Of a DNA stretch of 64,000 bases, positions 24,347-35,148 are shown in pieces. The position numbers and the translations under genes are program-made. The notes beneath the pieces were generated by a model, which saw only the letters and a program-made list of their open reading frames with translations, did no database searches and was not told the origin of the DNA. Position 1 is the first letter of the stretch. Each line of letters starts with the position of its first letter. Source of the stretch: Actinomadura coerulea (GTDB lineage: Bacteria; Actinomycetota; Actinomycetes; Streptosporangiales; Streptosporangiaceae); NCBI RefSeq assembly GCF_014208105.1, contig NZ_JACHMQ010000001.1:2356001-2420000 (forward strand), in the 5' to 3' direction.

Positions 24347-25156
24347 TCAGCCCGGCAGGTCCCGGTAACGGCAGATCTTGACGAACTCTCCCGGGTCCAG
24401 GCTGGCACCTCCGACCAAGGCGCCGTCCACGTCGGCCTGCGCCATGATCCCGGCGACGTTGCCGCCCTTCACCGAACCGCCGTACAGGATACGCGCCTCG
24501 TCGGCCACACCGCCGTCGTACAGCTCGGCGAGCCGCGTGCGGATGGCCCCGCAGACCTCCTGCGCGTCCTGCGGCGTGGCGGTCTCACCGGTGCCGATCG
24601 CCCAGACCGGCTCGTAGGCGATCACCGTGCGCCGCACCTGCTCGGCGGTGATCTTCTCCAGCCCGCCGTCGACCTGCGCGAGCACGTGCGGGACGTGCCC
24701 GCCGGCCTTGCGGACCTCCAGCCCCTCGCCCACGCACAGGATCGGGGTGAGGTCGGCGGCGAGGGCGGCCCTGGCCTTGGCGTTGACGACCGCGTCGTCC
24801 TCGGCGTGGTACTGGCGGCGCTCGGAGTGCCCGACGACGGCGTAGGTGCAGCCGAGCTTGGCCAGCATCGCCGCGGAGATCTCGCCGGTGTAGGCGCCGG
24901 ACCCGTACTGGGAGACGTCCTGCGCTCCGTACTGGATCCCGTACTTGTCGGCCTCGATCAGGGTCTGCACCGAGCGGAGCGCGGTGAACGGCGGGATCAC
25001 CGCGACGTCGACGGCGTCGTAGTCGGCGTCCTTGAGCGCGAACGCCATCTTCTGGACGAGCGCGATCGCCTCGAGGTGGTTGTTGTTCATCTTCCAGTTG
25101 CCGGCCATGAGCGGCTTGCGGCCGCTCCGGGCGCCGGAAGGGGTCGCGCGGGCCAT
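24347..25156 (-). CDS. tpiA: Triosephosphate isomerase
   Basis: A 269-residue glycolytic TIM barrel interconverting dihydroxyacetone phosphate and glyceraldehyde 3-phosphate. Catalytic signatures: AGNWKMN (Lys), VGHSERR (His) and [11 protein letters not shown] (Glu and flexible loop 6), plus GGSVKGGN phosphate loop. Slightly long because of an Arg/Ser-rich N-terminal extension. It starts 2 bases after the pgk stop, so the genes are co-translated. Confidence 0.97.
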   Translation of the reverse strand: MARATPSGARSGRKPLMAGNWKMNNNHLEAIALVQKMAFALKDADYDAVDVAVIPPFTALRSVQTLIEADKYGIQYGAQDVSQYGSGAYTGEISAAMLAKLGCTYAVVGHSERRQYHAEDDAVVNAKARAALAADLTPILCVGEGLEVRKAGGHVPHVLAQVDGGLEKITAEQVRRTVIAYEPVWAIGTGETATPQDAQEVCGAIRTRLAELYDGGVADEARILYGGSVKGGNVAGIMAQADVDGALVGGASLDPGEFVKICRYRDLPG

Positions 25157-25158
25157 CG

Positions 25159-26346
25159 TCAGTCCTCCAGGGCTTGCAGGCCGGGCAGCGTCTTGCCCTC
25201 GAGGTACTCGAGGCTCGCGCCGCCGCCGGTAGAGATGTGGGAGAAGGCCGCCTCGTCGAAGCCGAGCAGCCGGACCGCGGCGGCCGAGTCGCCGCCGCCG
25301 ACCACGGTGAACGCGCCGGAGTCGATGAGGCCCTGCGCGACGGCGCGGGTGCCGTGCGAGTAGGGCTCCATCTCGAACACGCCCATCGGGCCGTTCCAGA
25401 AGACCGTCCGGGCGTCGGCGAGGCGCGCGGCGAACAGCTTGCCGGACTCGGGCCCGATGTCCAGGCCGAGCCGGTCGGCCGGGATCGCGTCGGCGGGCAC
25501 GACGCCGTGGTCGGCGTCCGCGGCGAACGCGGTCGCCGCGACGATGTCGACCGGCAGCACGAACTCGACGCCGGTCTCCTCGGCGCGGCGCAGGTACTCG
25601 CGGACGGTGCCGAGCTGGTCCTCCTCGAGCAGGCTCTCGCCGACCTCGTGGCCCTGCGCCTTGAGGAAGGTGAACACCATGCCGCCGCCGATCAGGATGC
25701 GGTCGGCCTTGCCGAGCAGGTTGTCGATGACGCCGAGCTTGTCGGACACCTTGGATCCGCCGAGCGCGACCGCGTAGGGGCGCTCGACGTCCTCGGTGAG
25801 CTTCCTGAGCACCTCGACCTCGGTGGCGATCAGCCCGCCCGCGGCGTGCGGGAGCCGCTTCGGCACGTCGAAGACGGACGCGTGCCTGCGGTGCACCGCG
25901 CCGAACCCGTCCCCGACGTAGAGCTCGGCGAGGGCGGCCAGCCGGTCGGCGAAGGCGCCGCGCTCGGCGTCGTCCTTGCTGGTCTCGCCCGGCTCGAAGC
26001 GCAGGTTCTCCAGCAGCGCGACGCCACCGTCGGCGAGGCCGCCGGCCGCGGCGCGGGCGGAGTCGCCCACGACGTCCGCCGCGGACGCCACCTCCGCGCC
26101 CAGCAGCTCGCCCAGGCGGAGGGCGACCGGCGCGAGCGAGAGCTCGGGCTTGACCTGCCCCTTGGGGCGGCCGAGGTGGGCGCAGACGATGACCTTGGCG
26201 CCCCGGGCCCGCAGCGCCTCGATCGTCGGCAGGCTGGCCCGGATCCGCCCGTCATCGGTGATCCGGCCGTCTTGCAGCGGAACGTTCAGGTCCGCCCGCA
26301 GCAGGACGCGCCGTCCGGCGACGTCGAGATCGTCAATGGTGCGCAT
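25159..26346 (-). CDS. pgk: Phosphoglycerate kinase
   Basis: A 395-residue glycolytic kinase making ATP from 1,3-bisphosphoglycerate. Signatures: [54 protein letters not shown] and GGGDSAAA for nucleotide binding. ATG 26346 gives the normal N terminus ([11 protein letters not shown]); upstream in-frame codons are in the 75-base gap to gap. Confidence 0.97.
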   Translation of the reverse strand: MRTIDDLDVAGRRVLLRADLNVPLQDGRITDDGRIRASLPTIEALRARGAKVIVCAHLGRPKGQVKPELSLAPVALRLGELLGAEVASAADVVGDSARAAAGGLADGGVALLENLRFEPGETSKDDAERGAFADRLAALAELYVGDGFGAVHRRHASVFDVPKRLPHAAGGLIATEVEVLRKLTEDVERPYAVALGGSKVSDKLGVIDNLLGKADRILIGGGMVFTFLKAQGHEVGESLLEEDQLGTVREYLRRAEETGVEFVLPVDIVAATAFAADADHGVVPADAIPADRLGLDIGPESGKLFAARLADARTVFWNGPMGVFEMEPYSHGTRAVAQGLIDSGAFTVVGGGDSAAAVRLLGFDEAAFSHISTGGGASLEYLEGKTLPGLQALED

Positions 26347-26421
26347 CGGGATGCGGTGTCCTTCCGTACACGGCCGCGCCGTGGCCGCGCGTCGCGCGGC
26401 CACGGCGGTGACGGGCTTCGG

Positions 26422-27635
<1,214 letters not shown>

Positions 27636-28388
27636 ATGTGGCGTACGTGGTCGGTGCTGTTGGCGGGGCTCGTGGGGGCCGTGCTTCTCGGCGCCCCGGC
27701 CGGGGCCGCGCCCGTGACGGAGCGGGCCGAGCCGGCGGGCCGCGCCGACGCCGTCGCCGCCGCGCTCCGCCGCGACCCCGTGTACGTCACCGACCACGCG
27801 CCCCGCGCGCTGCCCCCGGACGCCGCCGCGCGGATCAGGGCGTCCGTCGCCCGGCTCGGCGTCCCCGTGTACGTGGTGGTGACGCCGGTTTCCGGCCTCG
27901 GCCCGGAGAACCCGTCCGAGTCCTTCGCGGCGCTGCTGCGCGACCGGCTGGGCAAGGACGGCGTCTACATCGTCGTCCCCCCGTCCGGGGGCGGCGGTGA
28001 GATCCGCCAGTTCGGCGGCGTCCGCGGCCTCCCGCTCGACGACGCCTGGTCGGCCGCGGGATCCGAGACCGCCTACGACGCCGGCGCTCCGGAGATGATC
28101 GCGCGCTTCGTGGACATCGCCCTGTCGGGGCGCGCAAGGGAGCGCCGCGACCACCCGCGCCCGAAACCGGAGTCGAAGGTCCGCAAGGCCCTGGACGCCG
28201 ACGACGCGGCCGACCGGCGGGCGGGCCGCATCGAGTGGGGCGTCTTCGCCGCCGGCACCGCGCTGAGCGGCGGCTCGATCCTCGGCCTGCTGGTCGGACG
28301 CCGCGTCCGGTCGGCGAGAAAGGCGGCGGCGCCGAGAAGGCCGCCGCGCAAGAGCACCAAGAAGAGCACCAGGAAGGCGCGCGGATGA
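27636..28388 (+). CDS. Exported single-span protein with TPM-like domain (triplet member 1)
   Basis: A 250-residue protein: signal peptide (about 1-25), a TPM-like alpha/beta domain (about 35-120; ALRRDPVYVTDHA ... VPVYVVVTP ... RDRLGKDGVYIVV), a linker, one membrane span (about 200-222) and a strongly basic tail (KSTKKSTRKARG). The predicted topology puts the domain outside the membrane and the tail inside. The same domain opens the next two genes, so this is a tandem family; here the C-terminal cytoplasmic domain of the other two is missing. TACACT 7 bases before the ATG supports a leaderless start. Overlaps the next gene by ATGA. Function unknown; TPM-fold proteins include phosphatases and photosystem repair factors. 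Confidence 0.75.
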   Translation: MWRTWSVLLAGLVGAVLLGAPAGAAPVTERAEPAGRADAVAAALRRDPVYVTDHAPRALPPDAAARIRASVARLGVPVYVVVTPVSGLGPENPSESFAALLRDRLGKDGVYIVVPPSGGGGEIRQFGGVRGLPLDDAWSAAGSETAYDAGAPEMIARFVDIALSGRARERRDHPRPKPESKVRKALDADDAADRRAGRIEWGVFAAGTALSGGSILGLLVGRRVRSARKAAAPRRPPRKSTKKSTRKARG

Positions 28389-29695
28389 GGCGGCTCTCCA
28401 CATTGCCGCGGTTCTCGGCGGTGCTCGCCGTGCTCGCGCTCGCGGTGCTCCCCGGCGCCGCCGCGGCCGACGAGCCGCCCCCGCACGCCTACCACCGGCT
28501 CGACCGGGTGGGCGCCGCCCTGGCCAAGGATCCGCTGTTCGTCGACCCGGACGTGGCGCAGGCGCTCGGCGCGCCCGACCGCGCCCGCCTCCGCGCGGCC
28601 CTCACCGCGGCGGCGAAACGGCTCGGCACGCCGGCGTACGTCGTGGTGATCCCGAACCCGAGCCAGTCGGAGTCGCAGGGCCGCGACGACGCGTTCCTGT
28701 TCATGCTGCACGAACGCTCGCGCCGCGACGGCCTCTACGTGATGGCCGACGGGCACGGGAACCTGGAGTCCGAGGCGTTCAACGTCCCGCGCCGGGGCCG
28801 GTCCCCGTGGGACGAACTGGACGAGGAGGACGCGCCGGGCGCCGCGAGGCCCGCCGACTCCGAGCGCCCGTTCGACGGGCTCGCCGACCGGATCGTCCGG
28901 CGGCTCGACGGCTACGCTGCGGCGCCCTCGGCGTCCCCCACCATGCCCCGGCTGTACTCCAGCCCGGACCCGTTCGGGCAGGAGACCACGCTGACGCCCG
29001 CCGAACCCGAGATCAAGGCGCCCCTGCTGACCGGGCTCCTGCTCGCCGGGCCCGCGGCGGCCGCGGTCCTCTACTGGCTGGGCCTCGGCGTGCTGGCGCT
29101 GCGCCGGGGCAGGACGTCGCGCTCCCCCGAGCCGCGGCAGGCCAGGGTGTACGCCCGGGCGCGCACGAGGCCGAGCATGCGCTGGCTGCGCCGGCACGCG
29201 GCCAAGGAACTGGAGGCGCTGCGCCGCCTGCTCGCCGCGGCCGGCGGCGAGCGGGGACGCGACTACGCCGTCTCCGCCTACGACGCCGCGCAGATCCTCT
29301 ACGACGACGCCAAGGACGACGAGAGCAAGGCGATCGACCTCGTCGGCGCCATCGTGCTGGCCCGCCAGGGGCAGATCGCCCTGGTCCGGGACGTCGCGTC
29401 ACCGCCGGCCCCGTGCCTGGTGAACCCGCTGCACGGCAACTCGGTCGTGCGCAAGCGCGTCCGGAAGCTGGAGAAGGAGCACGGCGGCGCCCTGCCGAGG
29501 CAGTGCCCGCTCTGCGTGACCTGCCGGGACCTCGACGGCAGGCACGCACTCGACGAGCGGCGCCTCCTGCGGATCCCCGGTCCGGACGGCCACCGCCCGC
29601 ACACCCTCGTCGCGGGCGTATGGCGCGAGACGGCGTGGGGCGCCCACGGCAAGACCTTCCTCCCCCGTGTGATGAGGTACCTCGGTGTTGACTGA
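28385..29695 (+). CDS. Exported membrane protein with TPM-like and Cys/His domains (triplet member 2)
   Basis: A 436-residue protein: signal peptide to about residue 28, TPM-like domain (about 35-125; AALAKDPLFVDPDV ... TPAYVVVIP ... RDGLYVM), an acidic/Pro linker, one membrane span (about 210-240), an Arg-rich stop-transfer segment, helices, and a C-terminal domain with CLVNPLHG followed by CPLCVTC. One Cys, the His of PLHG and the CxxC pair could bind zinc. It overlaps member 1 by 4 bases and member 3 by 11. I do not recognise a characterised homologue; the split (outside TPM domain, inside Cys/His domain) resembles a signalling or assembly protein. Confidence 0.75.
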   Translation: MRRLSTLPRFSAVLAVLALAVLPGAAAADEPPPHAYHRLDRVGAALAKDPLFVDPDVAQALGAPDRARLRAALTAAAKRLGTPAYVVVIPNPSQSESQGRDDAFLFMLHERSRRDGLYVMADGHGNLESEAFNVPRRGRSPWDELDEEDAPGAARPADSERPFDGLADRIVRRLDGYAAAPSASPTMPRLYSSPDPFGQETTLTPAEPEIKAPLLTGLLLAGPAAAAVLYWLGLGVLALRRGRTSRSPEPRQARVYARARTRPSMRWLRRHAAKELEALRRLLAAAGGERGRDYAVSAYDAAQILYDDAKDDESKAIDLVGAIVLARQGQIALVRDVASPPAPCLVNPLHGNSVVRKRVRKLEKEHGGALPRQCPLCVTCRDLDGRHALDERRLLRIPGPDGHRPHTLVAGVWRETAWGAHGKTFLPRVMRYLGVD

Positions 29696-30917
29696 ACCGT
29701 CCCCCGGCGAGCGGCTGGCCGCCGCCCTGCGCCGCTCCCCGATCCACGTCGACCCGTCCCTGGCGTCCGCGCTGCCCGCGGCGGCCCGCCGCGAGCTCAT
29801 CGCCAAGTTCCGCCGGGCCCCCGCGCCCGTGTTCGTCGTGCTGGTCCCCATCGTCAAGGGCGGCACGTGGACGGACGACGAACAGCTCGCGACCGTCGTG
29901 CACGACCGCCTCGGCCGCGACGGGATCTTCATCACCTTCGACGACGACTCCCAGGACCTGAGGGCGCGCGAGTGGGGAGGCGACCACCAAGCCGACCGCG
30001 CCGCCTGGGCGGTCGCCCTGGACCGCGCCATGGACGACGCGCCGCTCGCCGCCCGGCTGTCCCGCGTCGCCGACCTGATCGTCGCCGGGACCGGCCAGCA
30101 GGAGTACGACCGGGTCTCCGCCGAGATCGACAAGCGCTACAAGGCCCGGCACGGCACCGCGCCGGGCGAGCGCGGCGCGGACGGGAGCGGAGGGGACGGG
30201 GGCGGAGGGGACGGGGGCGGGCTCGCGCTGCCCCTCGGCGCGGGCGCGGCGGCCGCGGCCGGGGTCGCCGGGCTCCTGCTGTGGCGGCGGCGCCGGATGG
30301 CCTCCGTCCGCCGCGAGGGCGAAGGGCTGCTGATGCCCCGCACGGTGTTCGCCACGGCGCACCGCGCCACCGAGGACCAGCTCCGCGAGCAGGCGTCCCG
30401 CGAGGTCATCGCGTTCGGGGAGCTGCTGGACGACAGCACCGTCCCGACCTCCGGCGAGCGGACCCGCGCCCTGATGGCCCGCGCCCTGGACGCCTACCAG
30501 GCCGCGGGGAAGACCCTCGACGCGGCGCGGGGCGTCCCGGACCTGGCCGGCGTCCTGGTGCTGCTCGACCAGGGCCGCGACGCCCTGGCCTCCGCGCAGG
30601 CGGTCGCGAAGGGCGGGTCCGAGATCCCGCCCGTCCCGCTGTGCTTCTTCAACCCGCTCCACGGCGACGCGACCGGCGAACTCGACTGGCGGCCCGTCGG
30701 CTCCCGCAGGCGGCTGAGCGTCCGGACCTGCCGGACGTGCGCCCGCGCGGCCCGCGACAAGCGGGCCCCCGAGGTCCTCACCGACCGCCGCGACGGCCGG
30801 GAGGTCCCTTACTACGAGGTCGATCCGTCCAGCAGCGTGTGGGCCGAGACCGGCTACGGACAGCTCCGCGACGACCTCATCGAGCGCGTGCTGCGCGGCG
30901 ACAACACCCCCCGCTGA
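29685..30917 (+). CDS. Membrane protein with TPM-like and Cys/His domains, no signal peptide (triplet member 3)
   Basis: A 410-residue paralogue of member 2: TPM-like domain (about 8-105; AALRRSPIHVDPSLASAL ... APVFVVLVP ... RLGRDGIFITF), a Gly/Asp-rich spacer (GGDGGGGDGGG), a membrane span (about 183-205) followed by WRRRRM, a helical region and the C-terminal LCFFNPLHG ... CRTC ... PYYEV module. Unlike members 1 and 2 it starts without a signal peptide, although Arg after the span predicts the N-terminal domain outside. GAGG precedes GTG 29685. The three genes form one operon with a heparinase-like gene 78 bases downstream. Confidence 0.75.
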   Translation: MLTEPSPGERLAAALRRSPIHVDPSLASALPAAARRELIAKFRRAPAPVFVVLVPIVKGGTWTDDEQLATVVHDRLGRDGIFITFDDDSQDLRAREWGGDHQADRAAWAVALDRAMDDAPLAARLSRVADLIVAGTGQQEYDRVSAEIDKRYKARHGTAPGERGADGSGGDGGGGDGGGLALPLGAGAAAAAGVAGLLLWRRRRMASVRREGEGLLMPRTVFATAHRATEDQLREQASREVIAFGELLDDSTVPTSGERTRALMARALDAYQAAGKTLDAARGVPDLAGVLVLLDQGRDALASAQAVAKGGSEIPPVPLCFFNPLHGDATGELDWRPVGSRRRLSVRTCRTCARAARDKRAPEVLTDRRDGREVPYYEVDPSSSVWAETGYGQLRDDLIERVLRGDNTPR

Positions 30918-30995
30918 CCACGAGCCCCCGATTGTTTGCCGTCCCTTCACCGGTGGCGGTCCGGCGGCAGGGCACCTCACGTGTGTGGTGGGACT

Positions 30996-32846
30996 GTGGC
31001 CCTTCGATCTTGGAGAGGCGCCCGCGGCGCGGCGTGCGCCGCGCTCCTGCTGTCGCTGCCGTGCGGCTGCCACGGCGCCGCCCCGCCCGCCGCGCCCGTG
31101 ACGGCCCGCGCCGCGGCGCGGGCGGTCTGCCTCGGCTACAACGGCCTGGACAAGCTGAACCCGGCGGCGCAGGTGCGCGCGGGCCGGTTCGCCACCCCGA
31201 AGTCCGCTCCCACCCGCGTCGCCGACGGGACGGACGTGGACTGGAGCCGGGACCCCTACGGCGACCGGTCGTGGCAGCTGTGGTTCCACTCCCTCGAATG
31301 GCTCGGCGGCCTCGTCAGGGAGTACGAGCGGACGGGAGACCGGGCCGCGCTGCGGACCGCCGCGGGCGTCACCCGGGACTGGCTCGCCGACAACGCCCGA
31401 CCCGGGCGGTTCTCCGGGCACCGGCGCGAGGCGATCGGCCAGGCCGCCAAGTTCCGCCTCGCCACCCTCGTCTGCCTCCGCAGGCACCTGACCGGGCGGT
31501 GGCTGGACGAGGCCATCGCCGCTCACGCGCAGTGGCTGGCCCGCCCCGAGCACTACTCGGGGCCCTGGAACCACGGAACCGACGAGTCGATGACGCTCAT
31601 GACGGCGGGCTGCGGCATCGGCCGGGCGGACCTCGCCGGGCTCGGCCACCGGCGCCTGCTCGACGCGGTCCTCGCCCCGTCCGGCGGCGCGCGGCCGGCC
31701 ATCGACGACGAGGGTGCCGGGAACGAGCAGTCCGCGCACTACGCCGTCTACACCCGGAACCGGTGGCGGCTCGCCTTCCGGGTGATGCGCGAGTGCGGCC
31801 GTCCCGTCCCCGCCGAACTCGTCCGCCGGCACCGGTTGATGGACGAGTTCATCGCCTTCCAGACCACGCCCGGCGGAGACCTGCTCCAGATAGGTGAGTC
31901 GGACGCGTCCAGAGCCTCCGCGATCGATTCACTCGGAACGGGCCCGCTCAGATATGTGGCGACGCAGGGCGCGCAGGGCGTCCCACCGAAGGAGAGGGCC
32001 CGCGTCTACCGCGCCGGGTACGTGGTGGGCAGATCCGGCTGGGGGCGGGAGGGCCGCTCGTTCGCCGAGGAGACGGCCTACACGGCGCGCTTCGGCCCGG
32101 GCCGGTACGCGCACGGGCAGAACGACCACATGGCGCTCACCTTCCATGCGCTCGGCCGCGACATCCTCGTTCCGAGCGGCCACATCGGCTACAGCGACCC
32201 GGCCTGGCGGAGGTGGCTGGCCGCGCCGGAGGCGCACAACGCGCTCGTGGTGCGGGGCGCGCCGTTCCGCGAGAGCGCGGCGACGGCGCTGGTCGCGCAC
32301 GAGTTCCGGCGCGGCGCCGACACGTTCCGGTTCTCCGACACCGCCTTCGCCGGAACGACCCGCTCCCGCTCGGTGCTCGCGGCGTCCGACCCCGACGCCG
32401 TCGCCGTGCTGGACGAGGTGCGCTCCGCCACGCCCCGTTCCGTCGAGCAGCTCTGGCACCTGCCCGCCGCGTTCACCGCCGTCCCGGCCGGGACCGGCGC
32501 CGTCGCCACCGCAGGCTCCCTCCGCGTCCACTTCATCCGGTTACCGCTCCCCGGTACGGCACGCGCGCCCGCCAGGGTCACCAGGGGCGCCCTCGACCCG
32601 CCGCAGGGCTGGATCGTCCCCTCCGCCGGCAAGCGGCTCCCCGCCCCGGTGGTGAAGATCCCCGCCCATGGAAGGACCCGGCACCTTCGCATACTGACCC
32701 TGATCGCCCCCGTCCGCGGTGAGGGATCCCCGAGAATTCGAACCCGCGCACTCCCGGACGGAACACTCCACGTGGAGGCGACCTTCTCCGCCCACAACCT
32801 GACCTTCGAGGCCACCCCCGACGGCACCCTCCACCGCCTCCCCTGA
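30996..32846 (+). CDS. Heparinase II/III-family polysaccharide lyase-like protein
   Basis: A 616-residue exported protein: short signal peptide ending in CGC (not a perfect lipobox), an alpha/alpha-toroid domain (about 60-330; WFHSLEWLGGLVREYERTGD, YSGPWNHGTDESMTLM) and a C-terminal beta-sandwich heparinase II/III domain (RFGPGRYAHGQNDHMALTF, GHIGYSD). The Asn-His of WNHG, the following Tyr-rich segment and His of HGQNDH match catalytic surroundings in the family, which cleaves uronic-acid polysaccharides by beta-elimination. GTG 30996 was chosen because it starts the signal peptide. Placed after the membrane triplet, it suggests the island deals with a cell-envelope or exopolysaccharide. Confidence 0.82.
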   Translation: MALRSWRGARGAACAALLLSLPCGCHGAAPPAAPVTARAAARAVCLGYNGLDKLNPAAQVRAGRFATPKSAPTRVADGTDVDWSRDPYGDRSWQLWFHSLEWLGGLVREYERTGDRAALRTAAGVTRDWLADNARPGRFSGHRREAIGQAAKFRLATLVCLRRHLTGRWLDEAIAAHAQWLARPEHYSGPWNHGTDESMTLMTAGCGIGRADLAGLGHRRLLDAVLAPSGGARPAIDDEGAGNEQSAHYAVYTRNRWRLAFRVMRECGRPVPAELVRRHRLMDEFIAFQTTPGGDLLQIGESDASRASAIDSLGTGPLRYVATQGAQGVPPKERARVYRAGYVVGRSGWGREGRSFAEETAYTARFGPGRYAHGQNDHMALTFHALGRDILVPSGHIGYSDPAWRRWLAAPEAHNALVVRGAPFRESAATALVAHEFRRGADTFRFSDTAFAGTTRSRSVLAASDPDAVAVLDEVRSATPRSVEQLWHLPAAFTAVPAGTGAVATAGSLRVHFIRLPLPGTARAPARVTRGALDPPQGWIVPSAGKRLPAPVVKIPAHGRTRHLRILTLIAPVRGEGSPRIRTRALPDGTLHVEATFSAHNLTFEATPDGTLHRLP

Positions 32847-32916
32847 CCAGCATCCACGTTCAGCGCACTCGGACGTGCCACGCCCGGACATTCTTGGAGT
32901 CGACCTGAGCGAGGCC

Positions 32917-32969
32917 GCGGGTCGGGCGGCCGGAAGGCGCTCCAAGCGCCTGGAGGCCGCCCGACCCGC
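32917..32969. terminator. Long hairpin after the heparinase gene
   Basis: GCGGGTCGGGCGGCC (32917-32931) pairs perfectly with GGCCGCCCGACCCGC (32955-32969); inside, GGCGCT/AGCGCC adds a 6-bp apical stem. It ends the heparinase transcript on one side and abuts the dispersed repeat behind whiA on the other, so it can serve as a bidirectional terminator. Confidence 0.65.
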
Positions 32970-33083
32970 CGAGCCGGGCGACCGCAGCGACACGTCACGA
33001 AACCGCACGGGCACAACACACCCGCACCGTGGCGTGAGGATCGCCCGGCTCGCAACGGGGTTCCAGGGGGTCGGCCCCCTGGG
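32961..33083 (-). repeat. Dispersed repeat copy 1, behind whiA
   Basis: Read in the whiA direction, this starts 3 bases after the whiA stop with the hairpin CCAGGGGG-loop-CCCCCTGG (33063-33082), continues with a conserved core bounded by GAGCCGGGCGA and TCGCCCGGCTC (33051-33041 and 32981-32971, an 11-bp inverted repeat) and ends at the long hairpin. About 85-90 percent of positions match the copy at 61799-61913. Confidence 0.8.
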
Positions 33084-33085
33084 AA

Positions 33086-34066
33086 TCACTGCGCGAGCAT
33101 GTCGGCGGTGAGGTTGGCCTCGGTGCCGGGGATGCCCTGGTCGCCGGCCCGCTTGTCGGCCATGGCGAGGAGGCGGCGGATGCGGCCGGCGATGGCGTCC
33201 TTGGTGAGGGGCGGGTCGGCGAGCTGGCCGAGCTCCTCCAGGGAGGCCTGCTTGTGCTCCAGGCGGAGGCGGCCGGCGTTGACGAGGTGCTCGGGGGCGT
33301 CGTCGCCGAGGATCTCCAGGGCGCGGGCGACGCGGGCGCCGGCGGCGACGGCGGCGCGGGCGGAGCGGCGCAGGTTGGCGTCGTCGAAGTTGGCGAGGCG
33401 GTTGGCGGTGGCGCGGACCTCGCGGCGCATCCGGCGCTCCTCCCAGGCGAGGACGCTGTCGTGGGCGCCGAGCCGGGTGAGCAGGGCGCTGATCGCGTCG
33501 CCGTCGCGGACGACGACGCGGTCGACGCCGCGGACCTCGCGGGCCTTGGCGTGGATCTTCAGGCGGCGGGCGGCGCCGACGAGGGCGAGGGCGGCCTCGG
33601 GGCCGGGGCAGGTCACCTCCAGCGACATGGAGCGGCCGGGTTCGGTGAGGGAGCCGTGCGCGAGGAACGCCCCGCGCCAGGCCGACTCGGCGTCGCAGGC
33701 GGCGCCGGCGACCACGTGCCGGGGCAGGCCGCGGACGGGCCGGCCGTTGTTGTCGATGAGGCCGGTCTGCCGGGCGAGCGACTCGCCGTCCCGGAAGACG
33801 CGCACGACGTAGCGGTTGCCCTTGCGCAGGCCGCTCGGCGCGAGCACGACGACCTCGGAGGTGTGCCCGAACACCTCCGAGATGTCCTTGATCAGCCGTC
33901 GCGCCGCCACACCGGTGTCGATCTCGGCCTCGATCACGATGCGGCCGCTGACCAGGTGCAGGCCGCCCGCGAACCGCAGCAGCGTCGAGACCTCGGCCTT
34001 GCGGCAGCACGGCTTCAGCACCGTGAGCCTGCTCAGCTCGTCCTTGACCACACCGGTCATCGCCAT
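33086..34066 (-). CDS. whiA: Sporulation regulator WhiA
   Basis: A 326-residue DNA-binding protein: an N-terminal degenerate LAGLIDADG homing-endonuclease fold (VKDELSRL ... [18 protein letters not shown]) and a C-terminal helix-turn-helix ([20 protein letters not shown] region, about 270-305). WhiA partners WhiB to control sporulation and cell-division genes in actinomycetes. GGGAGG lies 9 bases before ATG 34066. The order uvrC-rapZ-yvcK-whiA is conserved in Gram-positives. Confidence 0.96.
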   Translation of the reverse strand: MAMTGVVKDELSRLTVLKPCCRKAEVSTLLRFAGGLHLVSGRIVIEAEIDTGVAARRLIKDISEVFGHTSEVVVLAPSGLRKGNRYVVRVFRDGESLARQTGLIDNNGRPVRGLPRHVVAGAACDAESAWRGAFLAHGSLTEPGRSMSLEVTCPGPEAALALVGAARRLKIHAKAREVRGVDRVVVRDGDAISALLTRLGAHDSVLAWEERRMRREVRATANRLANFDDANLRRSARAAVAAGARVARALEILGDDAPEHLVNAGRLRLEHKQASLEELGQLADPPLTKDAIAGRIRRLLAMADKRAGDQGIPGTEANLTADMLAQ

Positions 34067-34127
34067 CTGATGAACCCTCCCCCTATCGGACTTCCAGCAG
34101 TCTGGCCGATCCCGGCCGCGCCGGTCG

Positions 34128-35096
34128 TCACTCGGTGAATATCTGTACGAAGGCTTGGGCCAGACGGGCGGGTTCATGACGCGGCGATCCGTCGTCGGCG
34201 GCGACGTCGGCGAGCACGAGGCGTCCGCCGAGGTCCTTGACCGCCTTGTCGAGGGCGTCCGGGTCGTCCACCACGGCGCGGTCGGCGAGGACGACGTCCA
34301 CGCGCAGGTCGGGCGCGTGCGCCTGCAGCACCTCCAAATGGGTCTGCGGCGAGAAGTCGTCGGTCTCGCCGGGCTGCTGCGCGAGGTTCAGCGCGACGAC
34401 GCGGCGGGCGCGGGAGGTGGTGAGGGCGCGGGCCAGCGCGGGCACCTTCAGGTGCGGCAGGACGCTGGTGAACCACGAGCCGGGGCCGAACACGATCCAG
34501 TCGGCGTCCTCGACGGCGGCGAGCGTCTCCGGGCAGGCGGGCGGGTCGGCCGGCACCAGCGACACGCCGAGCACGCTGCCGGGCGTCCTGGCGCACGCCA
34601 CCTGGCCCTTGACCTGGGTGACCTCGTCGGGCCTGGCGGGGTCGGCGCCGCGCACCTCGGCGACGATGTCCATGGGGACGGCCGCCATCGGCAGCACGCG
34701 GCCGTGGGCGCCGAGCAGCCGGCCGACCCAGTCGAGCCCGGCGACCGTGGAGCCGGGCGAGGCGTCGTCGCCGCCGAGCAGCTCCCACAGCGCGACGATG
34801 AGCAGGTTGCCGACGGCGTGGCCCTGCAGGTCGCCCTCGTTGCGGAAGCGGTGCTGGACGACGTCCCGCCAGGTCTGGCCCCACTCGTCGTCGCCGCAGA
34901 GGGCGGCGAGCGCCATCCGCAGGTCGCCGGGCGGCAGGACGCCGAGCTCGCGGCGCAGCCGGCCGCTGGAACCGCCGTCGTCGGCGACGGTGACGATCGC
35001 GGTCAGCCGGTCGGTGACGCGGCGCAGCGCCGACAACGACGCGTAGAGGCCGTGGCCCCCGCCGAGCGCGACGACCTTCGGGCCGAGGGGCTTCAC
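34128..35096 (-). CDS. yvcK: Gluconeogenesis factor YvcK/CofD-like protein
   Basis: A 322-residue member of the YvcK/CofD family: [18 protein letters not shown] nucleotide-binding loop, [25 protein letters not shown] and [14 protein letters not shown]. YvcK proteins bind UDP-GlcNAc and influence cell shape and carbon metabolism; the link with cell-wall synthesis is known from Bacillus and mycobacteria. GTG 35096 gives a normal start although its GAGGAG is rather distant (12 bases). Confidence 0.94.
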   Translation of the reverse strand: MKPLGPKVVALGGGHGLYASLSALRRVTDRLTAIVTVADDGGSSGRLRRELGVLPPGDLRMALAALCGDDEWGQTWRDVVQHRFRNEGDLQGHAVGNLLIVALWELLGGDDASPGSTVAGLDWVGRLLGAHGRVLPMAAVPMDIVAEVRGADPARPDEVTQVKGQVACARTPGSVLGVSLVPADPPACPETLAAVEDADWIVFGPGSWFTSVLPHLKVPALARALTTSRARRVVALNLAQQPGETDDFSPQTHLEVLQAHAPDLRVDVVLADRAVVDDPDALDKAVKDLGGRLVLADVAADDGSPRHEPARLAQAFVQIFTE

Positions 35097-35148
35097 CGTG
35101 CCGTTTCTCTCCTCGTCCGGGACTCCCGCCGGGTCCCGGCGCGGTCCG

